Shown: positions 1 through 8,823, numbered from the stretch's first letter. The stretch is DNA of 64,000 bases from Galbibacter pacificus (GCF_029603165.1 NZ_JAQSVC010000001.1:372001-436000); one strand, 5' to 3'. Notes: generated by a model from the sequence alone, not told the origin. Numbers and translations are program-made.

Positions 1-1
1 T

Positions 2-1618
2 AAAAAAATAGCCATACAATACGGTGTTTCTTTCATAAGTGAACTTCAGGCGAAAGCAAATATGAAAAGGGAAATAGAAGGCAAAACCCTCGAAAAGATA
101 CAACTTTTAGGAAAGGAAATATGGAATGAGTCTCTTGGTAAAATTCAAGTGAAAGGTGGTGATATACAAGACGAGCATGTTTTTTATACTTCTCTTTATC
201 GATGTTTTGAACGCCCTGTTTGCATTTCTGAAGATGGACAATATTTTAGTGCATTTGATGGCAAGGTACATCAAGATAATGGGAGGGACTTTTATACTGA
301 TGATTGGATTTGGGATTCTTATAGGGCACATCACCCACTACGAGTTCTTATTGACCCAAAGAAAGAGCAGGATATCTTAAACTCCTTTATCCTTATGTCA
401 GAACAAATGGATAATTTTTGGTTGCCAACTTTTCCGGAAATTACTGGAGATAGTCGACGAATGAACTCCAATCATGGCGTGGCAGCTATAATTGATGGAT
501 ACAGGAAGGGACTGACAGATTTCGATTTGGAAGCTGCATATAAGGCAGCTAAGGGTGCCATTACTCAAAAAACACTAGCGCCGTGGTCAGGAAAGCCGGC
601 AGGTTGGTTAGATTCCTTTTATAAGGAACATGGATATATTCCTGCTTTATATCCAGATGAGGAGGAAACTGTGGAAGAGGTAAATCATTTTGAAAAGAGA
701 CAACCTGTGGCAGTTTCTTTGGGAACGGCCTATGATCAGTGGTGTTTGTCCCAAATAGCTAAAGAACTTCATAAACAAAATGATTATAAGGCTTTTCTTA
801 ATGCGTCCTACAATTATAGAAATTTATTTAATACCCAGACGCTCTTTTTTCACCCTAAAGATAAAGAGGGGAAATTTATCGAACCTTTTGATTATGTATT
901 TTCCGGGGGTCTGGGAGCAAGAAACTATTACGGAGAGAATAATGCATGGACATACAGATGGGATGTACAACATAATATCGCTGATTTGATTAACCTAATG
1001 GGTGGAAACGAATCCTTTATTTCCAATTTAGATGCTATGTTTTCAGAGCCTATGGGCAAAGGAAAATCTCAGTTTTATGCTCAGTTACCGGACCAAACAG
1101 GAAATGTGGGGCAATTTAGCATGGCCAATGAGCCTTCCTTACATATTCCTTATTTATACAATTATGCTGGAGCACCATGGAAAACACAAAAAAGAATACA
1201 TAAACTGATTCATACTTGGTTTAGAAATGATCTAATGGGAGTACCAGGAGACGAAGATGGGGGCGGTATGTCTTCATTTGTTGTCTTTTCTCAACTTGGA
1301 TTTTATCCGGTAACTCCGGGATTACCTATCTATAATATAGGAAGTCCATTTTTTGAGAAAAGTACCATTGAGTTAGAAAACGGTAAAAAATTTACCATCA
1401 TTGCCGAAAATTACTCTATGGAAAATAAATACATACAATCTGCAACCCTAAACGGAACCCCTTTAAATAAGGCATGGTTTACACATCAAGAATTGATGCA
1501 AGGAGGAACCCTTAAACTTCTAATGGGATCTAGGGCAAATAAAACTTGGGGAAGTAATCCGGCAATGGTTCCCCCATCCGCTGAACCATATATTAAAACT
1601 ACAAAAAATGAAAACTAA
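2..1618 (+). CDS. GH92 alpha-mannosidase, 5'-truncated by the window edge
   Basis: Calcium-dependent exo-alpha-mannosidase of family GH92, probably periplasmic or surface-exposed. The first in-frame ATG is at 62, but the frame stays open to base 2, and the upstream residues (VSFISELQAKAN followed by MKRE) match the GH92 core just before the helical catalytic domain. The true start and signal peptide therefore lie outside the window, with perhaps 200 or more residues missing. The visible part holds the family hallmarks: NEPS with the candidate catalytic acid Glu (codon 1130), GVPGDEDGGG with the candidate base Asp residues (codons 1250 and 1256), and SQLGFYPVTPG near the end. It overlaps the next gene by 11 bases, so the two are translationally coupled in an operon with GH3 and FucP. 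The linkage specificity (alpha-1,2, 1,3 or other) cannot be read from the sequence. Confidence 0.92.
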   Translation, partial: KKIAIQYGVSFISELQAKANMKREIEGKTLEKIQLLGKEIWNESLGKIQVKGGDIQDEHVFYTSLYRCFERPVCISEDGQYFSAFDGKVHQDNGRDFYTDDWIWDSYRAHHPLRVLIDPKKEQDILNSFILMSEQMDNFWLPTFPEITGDSRRMNSNHGVAAIIDGYRKGLTDFDLEAAYKAAKGAITQKTLAPWSGKPAGWLDSFYKEHGYIPALYPDEEETVEEVNHFEKRQPVAVSLGTAYDQWCLSQIAKELHKQNDYKAFLNASYNYRNLFNTQTLFFHPKDKEGKFIEPFDYVFSGGLGARNYYGENNAWTYRWDVQHNIADLINLMGGNESFISNLDAMFSEPMGKGKSQFYAQLPDQTGNVGQFSMANEPSLHIPYLYNYAGAPWKTQKRIHKLIHTWFRNDLMGVPGDEDGGGMSSFVVFSQLGFYPVTPGLPIYNIGSPFFEKSTIELENGKKFTIIAENYSMENKYIQSATLNGTPLNKAWFTHQELMQGGTLKLLMGSRANKTWGSNPAMVPPSAEPYIKTTKNEN

Positions 1619-4214
1619 ATTACTTATAAAAAGAATAAAGTTCATAAAATTGATTTCCTTTTTGGTTTTGATACTATTTTTTTTGAATGGATGTCAAAAG
1701 AAAAAATCTACTCGTATTTATAAAGATTTTACAAAAGATTTTTCCTTGAGGGTAAATAATCTATTAAGCTATATGACTCTTGAAGAGAAGGTAGGCATGT
1801 TGCGTTACGACAATCCGGGAGTCCCCCGTTTGGGAATCCCCCGATACAATTGGTGGAACGAATGTTTACATGGAGTGGCAAGAGCCGGAGAAGCGACAGT
1901 TTTCCCTCAGGCAATAGGCTTGGCTTCCAGTTTTGATGAGAGGCTCATGAAAGAAGTAGCAACGGTCATTTCTGATGAAGCTAGGGCAAAACATCAATAC
2001 TTTAAGAATCAAGGAGTAAGGGGGATATATAGTGGACTTACTTTTTGGTCACCCAATATAAATATCTTCAGGGATCCAAGATGGGGAAGGGGGCAAGAAA
2101 CATATGGAGAGGATCCATATTTAACTTCTAGAATGGGAGTAAACTTTATACAGGGATTGCAAGGAGATAATCCTAAATACTTGAAGCTAGTGGCAACCGC
2201 TAAACATTTTGCAGTTCATAATGGACCAGAAATTTCAAGGCATAGTGATGATTTTGATGTTTCAGACAAGGATTTGAATGAAACTTATTTGCCAGCTTTT
2301 GATGCGGCAGTCAATGAGGCTAATGTGCAATCTATTATGTGTGCATACAACGCATTTAGAGGTGTTCCTTGTTGTGCTAATAATCTATTGCTTGATAGTG
2401 TTTTACGTAAAAAATGGAAATTCAATGGATATGTGGTTTCTGATTGTGGAGCTATTTCTGATTTTTACAGGGAGGGTGCACATGAGTATGTATCTACAAA
2501 GGATGAAGCTGCATCAGTAGGAATTAAATCTGGAACTGACCTGAATTGTGGGGATGTATATCAGAATCTGGATGCTGCCATAAAAAAGGGGTTAGTTGAT
2601 ACAACTTTTATAAATAAATCAGTGAAGAAATTATTGACTACAATGTTCAAATTGGGAATGTTTGATCCTGATAGTATTGTTCCTTATACACAAATTTCCA
2701 TTGATGAAGTTGCCAATGAAAAGCATATTGATTTGTCAAGGAAAGCTGCTCAAGAATCTATTGTTTTATTAAAGAATAAAATGCAGGCGCTCCCTTTATC
2801 TAAAAAGATAAAATCAATAGCTGTGATTGGTCCAAATGCAAATTCATTGGATGCATTATATGGGAACTATCATGGAATTTCTAAAAATCCAATTACACCG
2901 GTAAAAGGCATTCAAGAAAAACTCGCTAAAGATGCAGCCATATATTATGCTCCAGGAACACCATATGTGGATGGAATGAATATTTATCAAGATATACCTG
3001 AACAAGTATTTTACGTAGACTCTACGCTTTCAAGACGTGGTCTTCAAGGCAAATATTATAAAAGTTTAGATTATACGGGAACCCCGGCTTTGGATAGGGT
3101 AGATAAAAAAATGGATTTTAATTGGATGGATAAAATGCCAATTGAACTTCCTTATAATAGTCGATTCTCTATTATATGGAAAGGGATTTTACTGCCTGAA
3201 TATACAGGGAAATATAAGTTTAAAACTAGAGGTGAAGTTTTTGTTGATGGGAAGAAGGTGGATGGAGAAATATCATTAAAATCTGGAGTGAAATACAATT
3301 TTGAGTTCAGAATACACGGTAACCAAATGTATGACGAAACAATTGTTCCAGCAATTAAATTATTATGGGCTAGAACAGATTATGATTATGCTCAGGAAGC
3401 TCTTGATGTAGCCAAAAAAGCAGAGGTTGTTATTTTTTGTGGAGGACTCTCACCAAGAATTGAAGGAGAAGAAATGGGAACCTTTAAACTTGAAGGATTT
3501 GAATATGGAGATAGAAGTTTATTAAAACTTCCAGATGTTCAAACAAATTTACTAAAGAGAATGAATGCACTAGGGAAAAAAATAATATATGTAAACATGA
3601 GCGGAAGTGCTGTGGCCTTTAACTGGGTTAATAAGTATGTTAATGGGATAATCCAAGTATTTTATCCGGGGGAACAGGGAGGCAATGCATTGGCTGATGT
3701 TTTATTTGGGGACTATAACCCCTCTGGACGTTTACCGATAACTTTTTATAAATCTGTAGATGACCTAGGGGATTTTAAGGATTATAGCATGAAAGGTAAA
3801 ACATACCGCTATTTTGAGGGCAGCCCATTATATCCTTTTGGGTATGGTTTGAGTTATTCGAAATTCAAATACAGCGATTTAGTTATTGAACAAGACACAT
3901 CAAAAGATGAAGTTACATTATCTGTAAAAGTTACCAATAATGGTCATATGGATGGGGAAGAAGTTGTACAGGTATATATGGGGAATAATAAAGTAATTGG
4001 GCAGCCTATAAGGAGTTTAAAAGCATTTAAGCGAGTATCAATACCAAAGAATCAATCAGTCAAAGTAGAATTTGTCCTTACCGGAAAATCTCTAAAGTAT
4101 ATTGATCAATATGGGATTTCAAAACCAATTTCAGGCGAAGTTGAATTGACAATAGGTGGAGGCTATGCTACTATTAATGAAAATTATATCAAGAAAAAAT
4201 TAGAAATAAAATAA
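1608..4214 (+). CDS. GH3 beta-glycosidase lipoprotein with PA14 insert
   Basis: Retaining exo-beta-glycosidase (beta-glucosidase/beta-xylosidase type). The 868-residue protein starts with a signal sequence ending in FLNGC (Cys29), so it is a lipoprotein exported to the periplasm or outer membrane. Order of parts: N-terminal GH3 barrel (about 45-370) with the KHFAVHNGP motif and candidate nucleophile Asp279 in VVSDCGAI; C-terminal GH3 sandwich beginning near 385; a PA14-like beta domain inserted at about 480-600 (RGLQGKYYKS onward, with a GKYKFKTRGEVFVDG core); and a fibronectin-III-like end (about 765-860). The arrangement with PA14 inside the second GH3 domain is known from beta-glucosidases and beta-xylosidases. 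It starts inside the GH92 gene and stops two bases before the transporter gene. Exact substrate is unknown. Confidence 0.92.
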   Translation: MKTKLLIKRIKFIKLISFLVLILFFLNGCQKKKSTRIYKDFTKDFSLRVNNLLSYMTLEEKVGMLRYDNPGVPRLGIPRYNWWNECLHGVARAGEATVFPQAIGLASSFDERLMKEVATVISDEARAKHQYFKNQGVRGIYSGLTFWSPNINIFRDPRWGRGQETYGEDPYLTSRMGVNFIQGLQGDNPKYLKLVATAKHFAVHNGPEISRHSDDFDVSDKDLNETYLPAFDAAVNEANVQSIMCAYNAFRGVPCCANNLLLDSVLRKKWKFNGYVVSDCGAISDFYREGAHEYVSTKDEAASVGIKSGTDLNCGDVYQNLDAAIKKGLVDTTFINKSVKKLLTTMFKLGMFDPDSIVPYTQISIDEVANEKHIDLSRKAAQESIVLLKNKMQALPLSKKIKSIAVIGPNANSLDALYGNYHGISKNPITPVKGIQEKLAKDAAIYYAPGTPYVDGMNIYQDIPEQVFYVDSTLSRRGLQGKYYKSLDYTGTPALDRVDKKMDFNWMDKMPIELPYNSRFSIIWKGILLPEYTGKYKFKTRGEVFVDGKKVDGEISLKSGVKYNFEFRIHGNQMYDETIVPAIKLLWARTDYDYAQEALDVAKKAEVVIFCGGLSPRIEGEEMGTFKLEGFEYGDRSLLKLPDVQTNLLKRMNALGKKIIYVNMSGSAVAFNWVNKYVNGIIQVFYPGEQGGNALADVLFGDYNPSGRLPITFYKSVDDLGDFKDYSMKGKTYRYFEGSPLYPFGYGLSYSKFKYSDLVIEQDTSKDEVTLSVKVTNNGHMDGEEVVQVYMGNNKVIGQPIRSLKAFKRVSIPKNQSVKVEFVLTGKSLKYIDQYGISKPISGEVELTIGGGYATINENYIKKKLEIK

Positions 4215-4216
4215 AA

Positions 4217-5533
4217 ATGAGAGACCAACTAAAAGAAAAAATTGTGCCAAGGAAAAACTTAGTTCCTTTTATTTTAATAACATCGCTTTTTGCATTATGG
4301 GGATTCGCAAACGCAGTTACCGATCCTATGGTTCAGGCTTTTAAAAAAGTTTTAGAACTTTCAAACTCTCAAGCAGCATGGGTACAAATGGCATTTTATG
4401 GAGGTTATTTCTGTATGGCATTACCAGCGGCACTCTTTGTGAGAAAGTATTCATATAAAACTGGGGTTTTAATCGGTTTAGGCCTATATGCCTTGGGAGC
4501 CTTATTGTTTTATCCAGCAGCAATATCAGGGCAATTTTGGTTTTTTTGTATAGGGTTATACATATTAACTTTTGGGTTAGCTTTTTTGGAAACAACAGCT
4601 AACCCATATATTCTTGCTATGGGAGATCCAAAAACTGCTACAAGGAGATTAAATCTGGCACAGGCCTTTAATCCTGTAGGATTGATATTAGGTTTATTAG
4701 TGGCACAACAGTTTGTATTGAAAAAACTACAGTCTGATGATATAGTTAATTTTGGTGCATTATCTCAGACTAAGATTGCTATGATCCGTGCCTCTGATTT
4801 GATGGTTATACGTAACCCTTATTTAATTCTAGGCCTAGTTGTTATTGGAGTTTTTGTGATGATTATAATAAGTAAGATGCCTCAGGCAAAAAGCGATGGT
4901 CAGATTATAGGTCTAGGCAATACATTTAAATCATTATTAAAAAATAAAGGCTACATATCAGGGGTCATTTCACAAGTATTATATGTGGGAGCCCAAATAA
5001 TGTGCTGGACCTATATATATCAATATGCTGAAGCAATTGCTATTCCGAGTGATATTGCAGCTAATTATCAATTTATGGCATTTATGGCATTCTTAATAGG
5101 AAGAGCTATAGGTACCTATTTATTGCGGTTCTTTAATCCAGGTAAATTGCTAATGTATTTTGCGGTATTAGCCTTTCTTTTTACGCTGGGGACCATCTTT
5201 ATTGAGGGAATTTTAGGGTTGTGTTGTTTGGTTGGAATTTCATTTTGTATGTCACTTATGTTTCCAACTATTTATGGAATAGCACTTGATGGCTTGAATG
5301 AAGAAGAGGCCAAAATAGGAGCAGCAGGATTAGTGATGGCTATTGTAGGAGGGGCTTTGATGCCAAAGTTACAAGGGATGATTATAGATTTAGGCGGGAC
5401 AGGAGTTAAAGATTTGAATTTATTTGGAGTTACAGAAGTAAATTTTTCTTTTATTCTGCCATTGGCTTGCTTTATTGGGATTACTTTATATGGTTATTTT
5501 ACATATAAAGAGAAAGAAAAACTATATAATTAG
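4217..5533 (+). CDS. FucP-type sugar:H+ symporter (MFS)
   Basis: Inner-membrane sugar/proton symporter of the FHS (FucP/GluP) branch of the major facilitator superfamily. The 438-residue protein has about 12 hydrophobic segments. Family signatures are FALWGFANAVTDPMVQAF in the first helix, the helix 4 region LAFLETTANPYILAMGDP, and RLNLAQAFNPVG just after it. These motifs are typical of L-fucose, glucose/galactose and related permeases, so the exact sugar cannot be named. It lies two bases after GH3 and ten bases before a decayed sugar kinase. The original unit was therefore GH92-GH3-permease-kinase, meaning import followed by phosphorylation of a released monosaccharide. Confidence 0.9.
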   Translation: MRDQLKEKIVPRKNLVPFILITSLFALWGFANAVTDPMVQAFKKVLELSNSQAAWVQMAFYGGYFCMALPAALFVRKYSYKTGVLIGLGLYALGALLFYPAAISGQFWFFCIGLYILTFGLAFLETTANPYILAMGDPKTATRRLNLAQAFNPVGLILGLLVAQQFVLKKLQSDDIVNFGALSQTKIAMIRASDLMVIRNPYLILGLVVIGVFVMIIISKMPQAKSDGQIIGLGNTFKSLLKNKGYISGVISQVLYVGAQIMCWTYIYQYAEAIAIPSDIAANYQFMAFMAFLIGRAIGTYLLRFFNPGKLLMYFAVLAFLFTLGTIFIEGILGLCCLVGISFCMSLMFPTIYGIALDGLNEEEAKIGAAGLVMAIVGGALMPKLQGMIIDLGGTGVKDLNLFGVTEVNFSFILPLACFIGITLYGYFTYKEKEKLYN

Positions 5534-5543
5534 GCTAAATATA

Positions 5544-5740
5544 ATGGATTATTATATAGGTTATGATATTGGCAGTACATCAATTAAAGGAGCTTTGATT
5601 GAGAATGAAAGTGGTAGGTCAATAAGTGTTTTACATATCCTAAAAATGAAATGAATATAGATTAAATGGGGTAGAATGTACTGAAAGGCAACATCAGGAA
5701 AATCGCAGAAGTGAATTTATAGTTGAAATTAAATAAGAAG
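5544..5740 (+). pseudogene. Remnant of an FGGY-family sugar kinase (xylulokinase-like N-terminus)
   Basis: An ATG at 5544 opens 36 codons to a TGA at 5652. The peptide begins MDYYIGYDIGSTSIKGAL, the phosphate-1 motif that opens FGGY carbohydrate kinases such as xylulokinase. The reading frame then breaks at about 5631: shifted by one frame the DNA reads YPKNEMNID, which is how the next conserved strand of such kinases continues, followed by further stops. About 450 residues of a normal kinase are absent. The fragment sits ten bases after the permease gene, exactly where the operon's kinase should be, and DNA of the recombinase-fragment segment follows. I infer deletion or truncation by that insertion. 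A short functional peptide is very unlikely. The right boundary is approximate. Confidence 0.75.
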
Positions 5741-5844
5741 AATTATCCATAACCTTATATATTTAGTTTAGTGAGATACTCTGATATTTTGTCGTACACA
5801 AATATTACTCCTGTTGATTATTTACATGTATAAATGAAAATAAA

Positions 5845-6366
5845 TTATATGATACCCTCTTCAATGACTTCAATTAAATGTTTTATATCTTCAATAAAAT
5901 GATTTGAAATTTGTATCTCTGGGGTCACCATCGAGGACAAATTGATATTTTTCGATTTGTCCTCTTTTTTGTTTATTTGTAGGTTGCTGTTAATCAATAG
6001 TATTATAGCTATTGCTTCATTAATTTTAGTGGTTCGAACTTTTCCAGATATTATCGTTAGCTTTTCAGGAAAAATGGAGGGAATTAACTTTCTTTTAACA
6101 AAAATATCTCCCTTTGAATACAGGATATCCAATTTTGAAATACAATTGTATCCTTTTTCCAATAAAGAATTAATATTAAAATTATCACTCTGAAAACCAG
6201 ACAGTTTAGATTCTGTCTTAATGATTTCTTCTCCGCACTCTGATTTTATAGCACGGAAGTCCTCAGCATCAATATTGCCGTTTAATAAGAGGTTTCTGGT
6301 CTTTTTTATTTTTTTATCTTGTTTGGTGACGCTTTTATTTATCCCTGTCTTTATAAATTATAAACC
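5845..6366 (-). pseudogene. C-terminal fragment of a Bacteroidota serine recombinase (copy 1)
   Basis: The minus strand is open from the end of the neighbouring oxidoreductase gene down to a stop at 5845. The peptide contains LLLNGNIDAEDFRAIKSE, SLLEKGYNCISKLDILYSKG, IPSIFPEKL, RTTKINEAIAII and a tail ending HFIEDIKHLIEVIEEGII. From family knowledge this is the pattern of the coiled-coil C-terminal region of large serine recombinases common in Bacteroidota. The catalytic N-terminal domain, zinc ribbon and most of the recombinase domain are missing, so it cannot be active. It overlaps the oxidoreductase stop codon by about 15 bases, which suggests a junction there. Related fragments occur at 8824-8949 and 11310-11622. 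Confidence 0.7.
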
Positions 6367-7211
6367 TCTCTTAATGCTTCTGCAAGTGCTTTAGGTTTTC
6401 TGCCGATTAGCTTTTCCAAATCTTTAGTTACAATTTCATACTGATGGTTTTTGATATCGGTTGAAAAACCCGCAATTATAGAAACCATAAATTCATTTAC
6501 ACCATTCTGTTTCAATTTCTGTGTGAATTCTTTCAGATTTGCATTGGTATAATTAACTTCTTTGCCAGAGATTTCCGAGAGAGCTTTCGCAACATCGGTA
6601 TAAGAATACAATTCGCTACCTGCAATTTCGTAGGTTTTATTTTCATGACCGTCTTGCAACAGCACATTAGCTGCAGCTTCCCCCATTTCCCTGCGCAGTG
6701 CATAAGGCAATTTTCCATTTCCGGCCGGAAGAAAAATGCCGGTTTCAAAGACATGTTCGCCTACGTGCATCGGGATTACGTCTGTATAAAGTGAGTTACG
6801 TAAAAAAGTGTAGGACAATCCACTTTTTTTAATATGACCTTCTGTTTGAAAATGGCTTTCCATCAATTTTTTTGTGGCAGACTTATTTACGTCCTTCAAT
6901 GAAACGCCTGTATATGCAATATGTTTAATGCCTGCCTTTTTGGCTTCATCCACTACTGCTTTTTGTTGTTCTGCCCTGTTATGGTCTATGGTAGAAATAA
7001 GCAATAATTTTTCAATTCCTTCAAAGGCTTTCTCGATCGAGGCAATATCGTCAAAATCGGCAATGCGTACTTGTATGCCCTTTGCTTTTAATGATTGGGC
7101 TTTTTCTTCACTTCTTGCCAAAGCGATAAAGCTGTCTACCGATATGTTTTTCTGTAAATGGCTTATTACTGCTGAACCTAAATGTCCTGTTGCTCCTGTT
7201 ACCAATATCAT
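6351..7211 (-). CDS. NAD(P)-binding NmrA/QorB-like oxidoreductase
   Basis: 286-residue cytoplasmic atypical SDR of the NmrA/HSCARG-QorB type, probably an NAD(P)H-dependent quinone or electrophile reductase. The N-terminus carries the Rossmann motif VTGATGHLGSAV (GxxGxxG), followed by DFDDIASIEKAFEGIEKLLLIS and the KAGIKHIAYTGVS strand. These are typical of QorB-like proteins, which lack the classical YxxxK catalytic pair. It is divergent from an HxlR-family regulator gene, the same arrangement as qorB/ytfH in E. coli, which supports a redox or quinone stress role. A TACTTTTG -7 box lies upstream at 7242-7249 and a palindrome at 7293-7312. Its stop codon falls inside a recombinase fragment. 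Confidence 0.85.
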   Translation of the reverse strand: MILVTGATGHLGSAVISHLQKNISVDSFIALARSEEKAQSLKAKGIQVRIADFDDIASIEKAFEGIEKLLLISTIDHNRAEQQKAVVDEAKKAGIKHIAYTGVSLKDVNKSATKKLMESHFQTEGHIKKSGLSYTFLRNSLYTDVIPMHVGEHVFETGIFLPAGNGKLPYALRREMGEAAANVLLQDGHENKTYEIAGSELYSYTDVAKALSEISGKEVNYTNANLKEFTQKLKQNGVNEFMVSIIAGFSTDIKNHQYEIVTKDLEKLIGRKPKALAEALREVYNL

Positions 7212-7241
7212 GATTTCTGTATTTTACGATTAATAATGGCA

Positions 7242-7249
7242 CAAAAGTA
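7242..7249 (-). promoter_or_regulatory. -7 box for the QorB-like gene
   Basis: Minus-strand TACTTTTG matches the Bacteroidota -7 consensus TAnnTTTG and lies about 30 bases before the ATG at 7211. No clear -33 TTTG is visible at the usual spacing, which would suit regulated initiation. Confidence 0.5.
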
Positions 7250-7292
7250 GGATATATAGTTACTATTATGCTAATTGTTACCTATTGGTAAG

Positions 7293-7312
7293 TAGTTACC
7301 TTAAAGTAACTA
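7293..7312. promoter_or_regulatory. Inverted repeat, candidate HxlR operator
   Basis: TAGTTAC, six-base spacer, GTAACTA: a perfect 7-base-arm palindrome between the divergent QorB-like and HxlR genes, directly upstream of the HxlR -7 box. Related half-sites (ATAGTTACTAT at about 7256 and GTTACC at about 7277) lie beside it. HxlR regulators bind such dyads as dimers and often repress themselves and the divergent gene. Confidence 0.55.
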
Positions 7313-7319
7313 TTTTGTT

Positions 7320-7327
7320 TATCTTTG
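7320..7327 (+). promoter_or_regulatory. -7 box for the HxlR gene
   Basis: TATCTTTG matches TAnnTTTG exactly, 20 bases before the ATG at 7348. It lies downstream of the possible TTG start at 7285 and so argues against that longer reading. Confidence 0.6.
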
Positions 7328-7347
7328 CAACCAATAAGATTAATAAA

Positions 7348-7701
7348 ATGATGGATAAAAAATCGCTGTCTGAAGATTGCCTCAGAAATCTTCGAGGAAT
7401 AAAAGACACTCAAGACTTATTGAGTGGCAAGTGGAAAACTTCTATTATTGGGGCGCTATACCATAACGGTAAGTTCAGGTTTATGGAATTAAAAAGGCAT
7501 ATAGATGGCATTGCCCCCAAAGTGTTGTCCAAAGAGTTAAAGGACTTGGAGATGAACCGCCTTATAACGCGTAAGGTAAGAGATACGATGCCTATAACTG
7601 TTGAATACGAATTGACCCCTCAAGGCAAAAGCTTGAATAAGGTTATAAATGCTATGGGAGAATGGGGGGTAAGATATAGGGAGTTAATGATGAAAAAATA
7701 A
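7348..7701 (+). CDS. HxlR-family transcriptional regulator
   Basis: Winged-helix DNA-binding protein of about 117 residues, dimeric and cytoplasmic. Features: a conserved N-terminal Cys (SEDCLRNL), the SGKWKTSIIGAL helix, FMELKRHIDGIAPKVLSKELKDLE as recognition helix region, and a wing with YELTPQGKSL. In YodB/HypR-type HxlR proteins the equivalent N-terminal Cys senses quinones, diamide or aldehydes. The frame is open back to a TTG at 7285, but the -7 box at 7320-7327 lies inside that extension, so I take the ATG pair at 7348/7351. It is divergent from a QorB-like reductase with a palindrome between them, so it probably represses both genes. Confidence 0.88.
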   Translation: MMDKKSLSEDCLRNLRGIKDTQDLLSGKWKTSIIGALYHNGKFRFMELKRHIDGIAPKVLSKELKDLEMNRLITRKVRDTMPITVEYELTPQGKSLNKVINAMGEWGVRYRELMMKK

Positions 7702-7721
7702 TTTTTTATGACACTTATTAT

Positions 7722-8240
7722 TTAGGGGCGCTTTAATTTTATTTCAAAGAAGCAAACGTCTGCTCCGTGATAATGGGAAGGCAAGCCTGAAGAGTCATTC
7801 AATTTCTTGATTCCTAAAAAATCAAAGCCACATTTTTTGTAATGATTTATTAATTTTTCATTATCACCACAAGTGTCCATTTTGATGAATCGTTTATGCT
7901 GGGTATCTGCTAATTCCTTTGCCCAGTCAACAATTATTTTCACGAAATTATTCCCCCTAAAATTGGGGTTTGTTGCTATTCTGTGAATATATATAGAAGA
8001 TTCTTCTCCTTCGTCTTCCCAAATTTGAGGATCACTGTAAGTTATCGCCCAGATACAAGCTATTTTGTTTTCAATTACCAATTTAAATTGGCGATCTTCC
8101 ATAACTTCATTGGATATTAATTTTTCATCAAATTCCGGCCATTGATTTTCTGGAAATTTTTCCTTTTGAAAATCAGTAGCCAATTTATAAAGTCTAAATA
8201 TTTCGGGAATATCGCGTTGTGTACTGTTCGTAATTTTCAT
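7722..8240 (-). CDS. GNAT family N-acetyltransferase
   Basis: 172-residue cytoplasmic acyl-CoA transferase of the GNAT fold. The acetyl-CoA binding motif A is visible as IHRIATNPNFRGNNFVK, with RGNNF in place of the usual R/QxxGxG/A loop, followed by a helix and KMDTCGDNEKLINHYKKCGF, the usual motif B ending in a YKKxGF turn. The acceptor substrate is unknown. It is converging tail-to-tail with the HxlR gene (20 bases apart) and lies 14 bases downstream of a second GNAT gene on the same strand, so the two are probably cotranscribed. Confidence 0.85.
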   Translation of the reverse strand: MKITNSTQRDIPEIFRLYKLATDFQKEKFPENQWPEFDEKLISNEVMEDRQFKLVIENKIACIWAITYSDPQIWEDEGEESSIYIHRIATNPNFRGNNFVKIIVDWAKELADTQHKRFIKMDTCGDNEKLINHYKKCGFDFLGIKKLNDSSGLPSHYHGADVCFFEIKLKRP

Positions 8241-8254
8241 ATTATTAAGCTACT

Positions 8255-8794
8255 TTAATTTTTTAATAACACACGGAACGATTTTACTGTTCTGTGATAT
8301 ATTCCATTATCACTCTTTTTTACAGAGGTTCCTATTTCCTTTCCAATTTTTCTATAAAAGTTAAATGATTTCGGGTGGCTACTGCTTACTAGGAGATACT
8401 CAAAATTTTTCTTTGCATAATATGGCAAAATAACCTCATTTAACCAATAAGAACCATAGCCATTTCCTTTATCGACAATATGAAAATACTTTAAAAGTAC
8501 TGTTTTATTTTCTGGAAGATTTGATAAGTCTTCCATTCGATCTAATTCACCTCCCACAATTAATAATACACCAATTATATTTTTGTTTTTTTCAATTGTA
8601 TGTGTTTCAAAACAAATGCCGGGCTGTTTTTTTAGATTTTCAATATAGCGTATAGAATGATAGAGTTCGTTATAATCATCCCAATCATTTTCTAATTTCC
8701 AATTGACATATTTTCCAATAGGAGTTAGAAAATTATGATGAAATTTTTTATGAAGACTAAAAATCACACCTTCTTTGTTGCTTGTTATTTCCAT
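8255..8794 (-). CDS. GNAT-like acetyltransferase
   Basis: 179-residue protein with a GNAT-like plan: a beta strand NIIGVLLIVGG, LLKYFHIVDKGNGYGSYWLNEVILPYYAKKN (a GNGYGSYW loop fitting the acetyl-CoA binding motif) and a C-terminal HPKSFNFYRKIGKEIG turn, the usual 'NFYRKxG' end of GNAT domains. There is no signal peptide. It is the upstream member of a GNAT pair. A recombinase fragment begins 30 bases upstream of its start, so it appears to be cargo of the accessory segment. Substrate unknown. Confidence 0.75.
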   Translation of the reverse strand: MEITSNKEGVIFSLHKKFHHNFLTPIGKYVNWKLENDWDDYNELYHSIRYIENLKKQPGICFETHTIEKNKNIIGVLLIVGGELDRMEDLSNLPENKTVLLKYFHIVDKGNGYGSYWLNEVILPYYAKKNFEYLLVSSSHPKSFNFYRKIGKEIGTSVKKSDNGIYHRTVKSFRVLLKN

Positions 8795-8823
8795 ATTACA
8801 AAAATATGAAAAGGGTAAATGCT

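Noticed and set aside
5942-6193. Plus-strand open frame of 83 codons
   Set aside because: It is the antisense shadow of the recombinase fragment, whose minus-strand translation shows family patterns.
7285-7347. N-terminal extension of the HxlR regulator from a TTG codon
   Set aside because: The extension covers the palindrome and the -7 box; family members start close to the conserved Cys, as at 7348.
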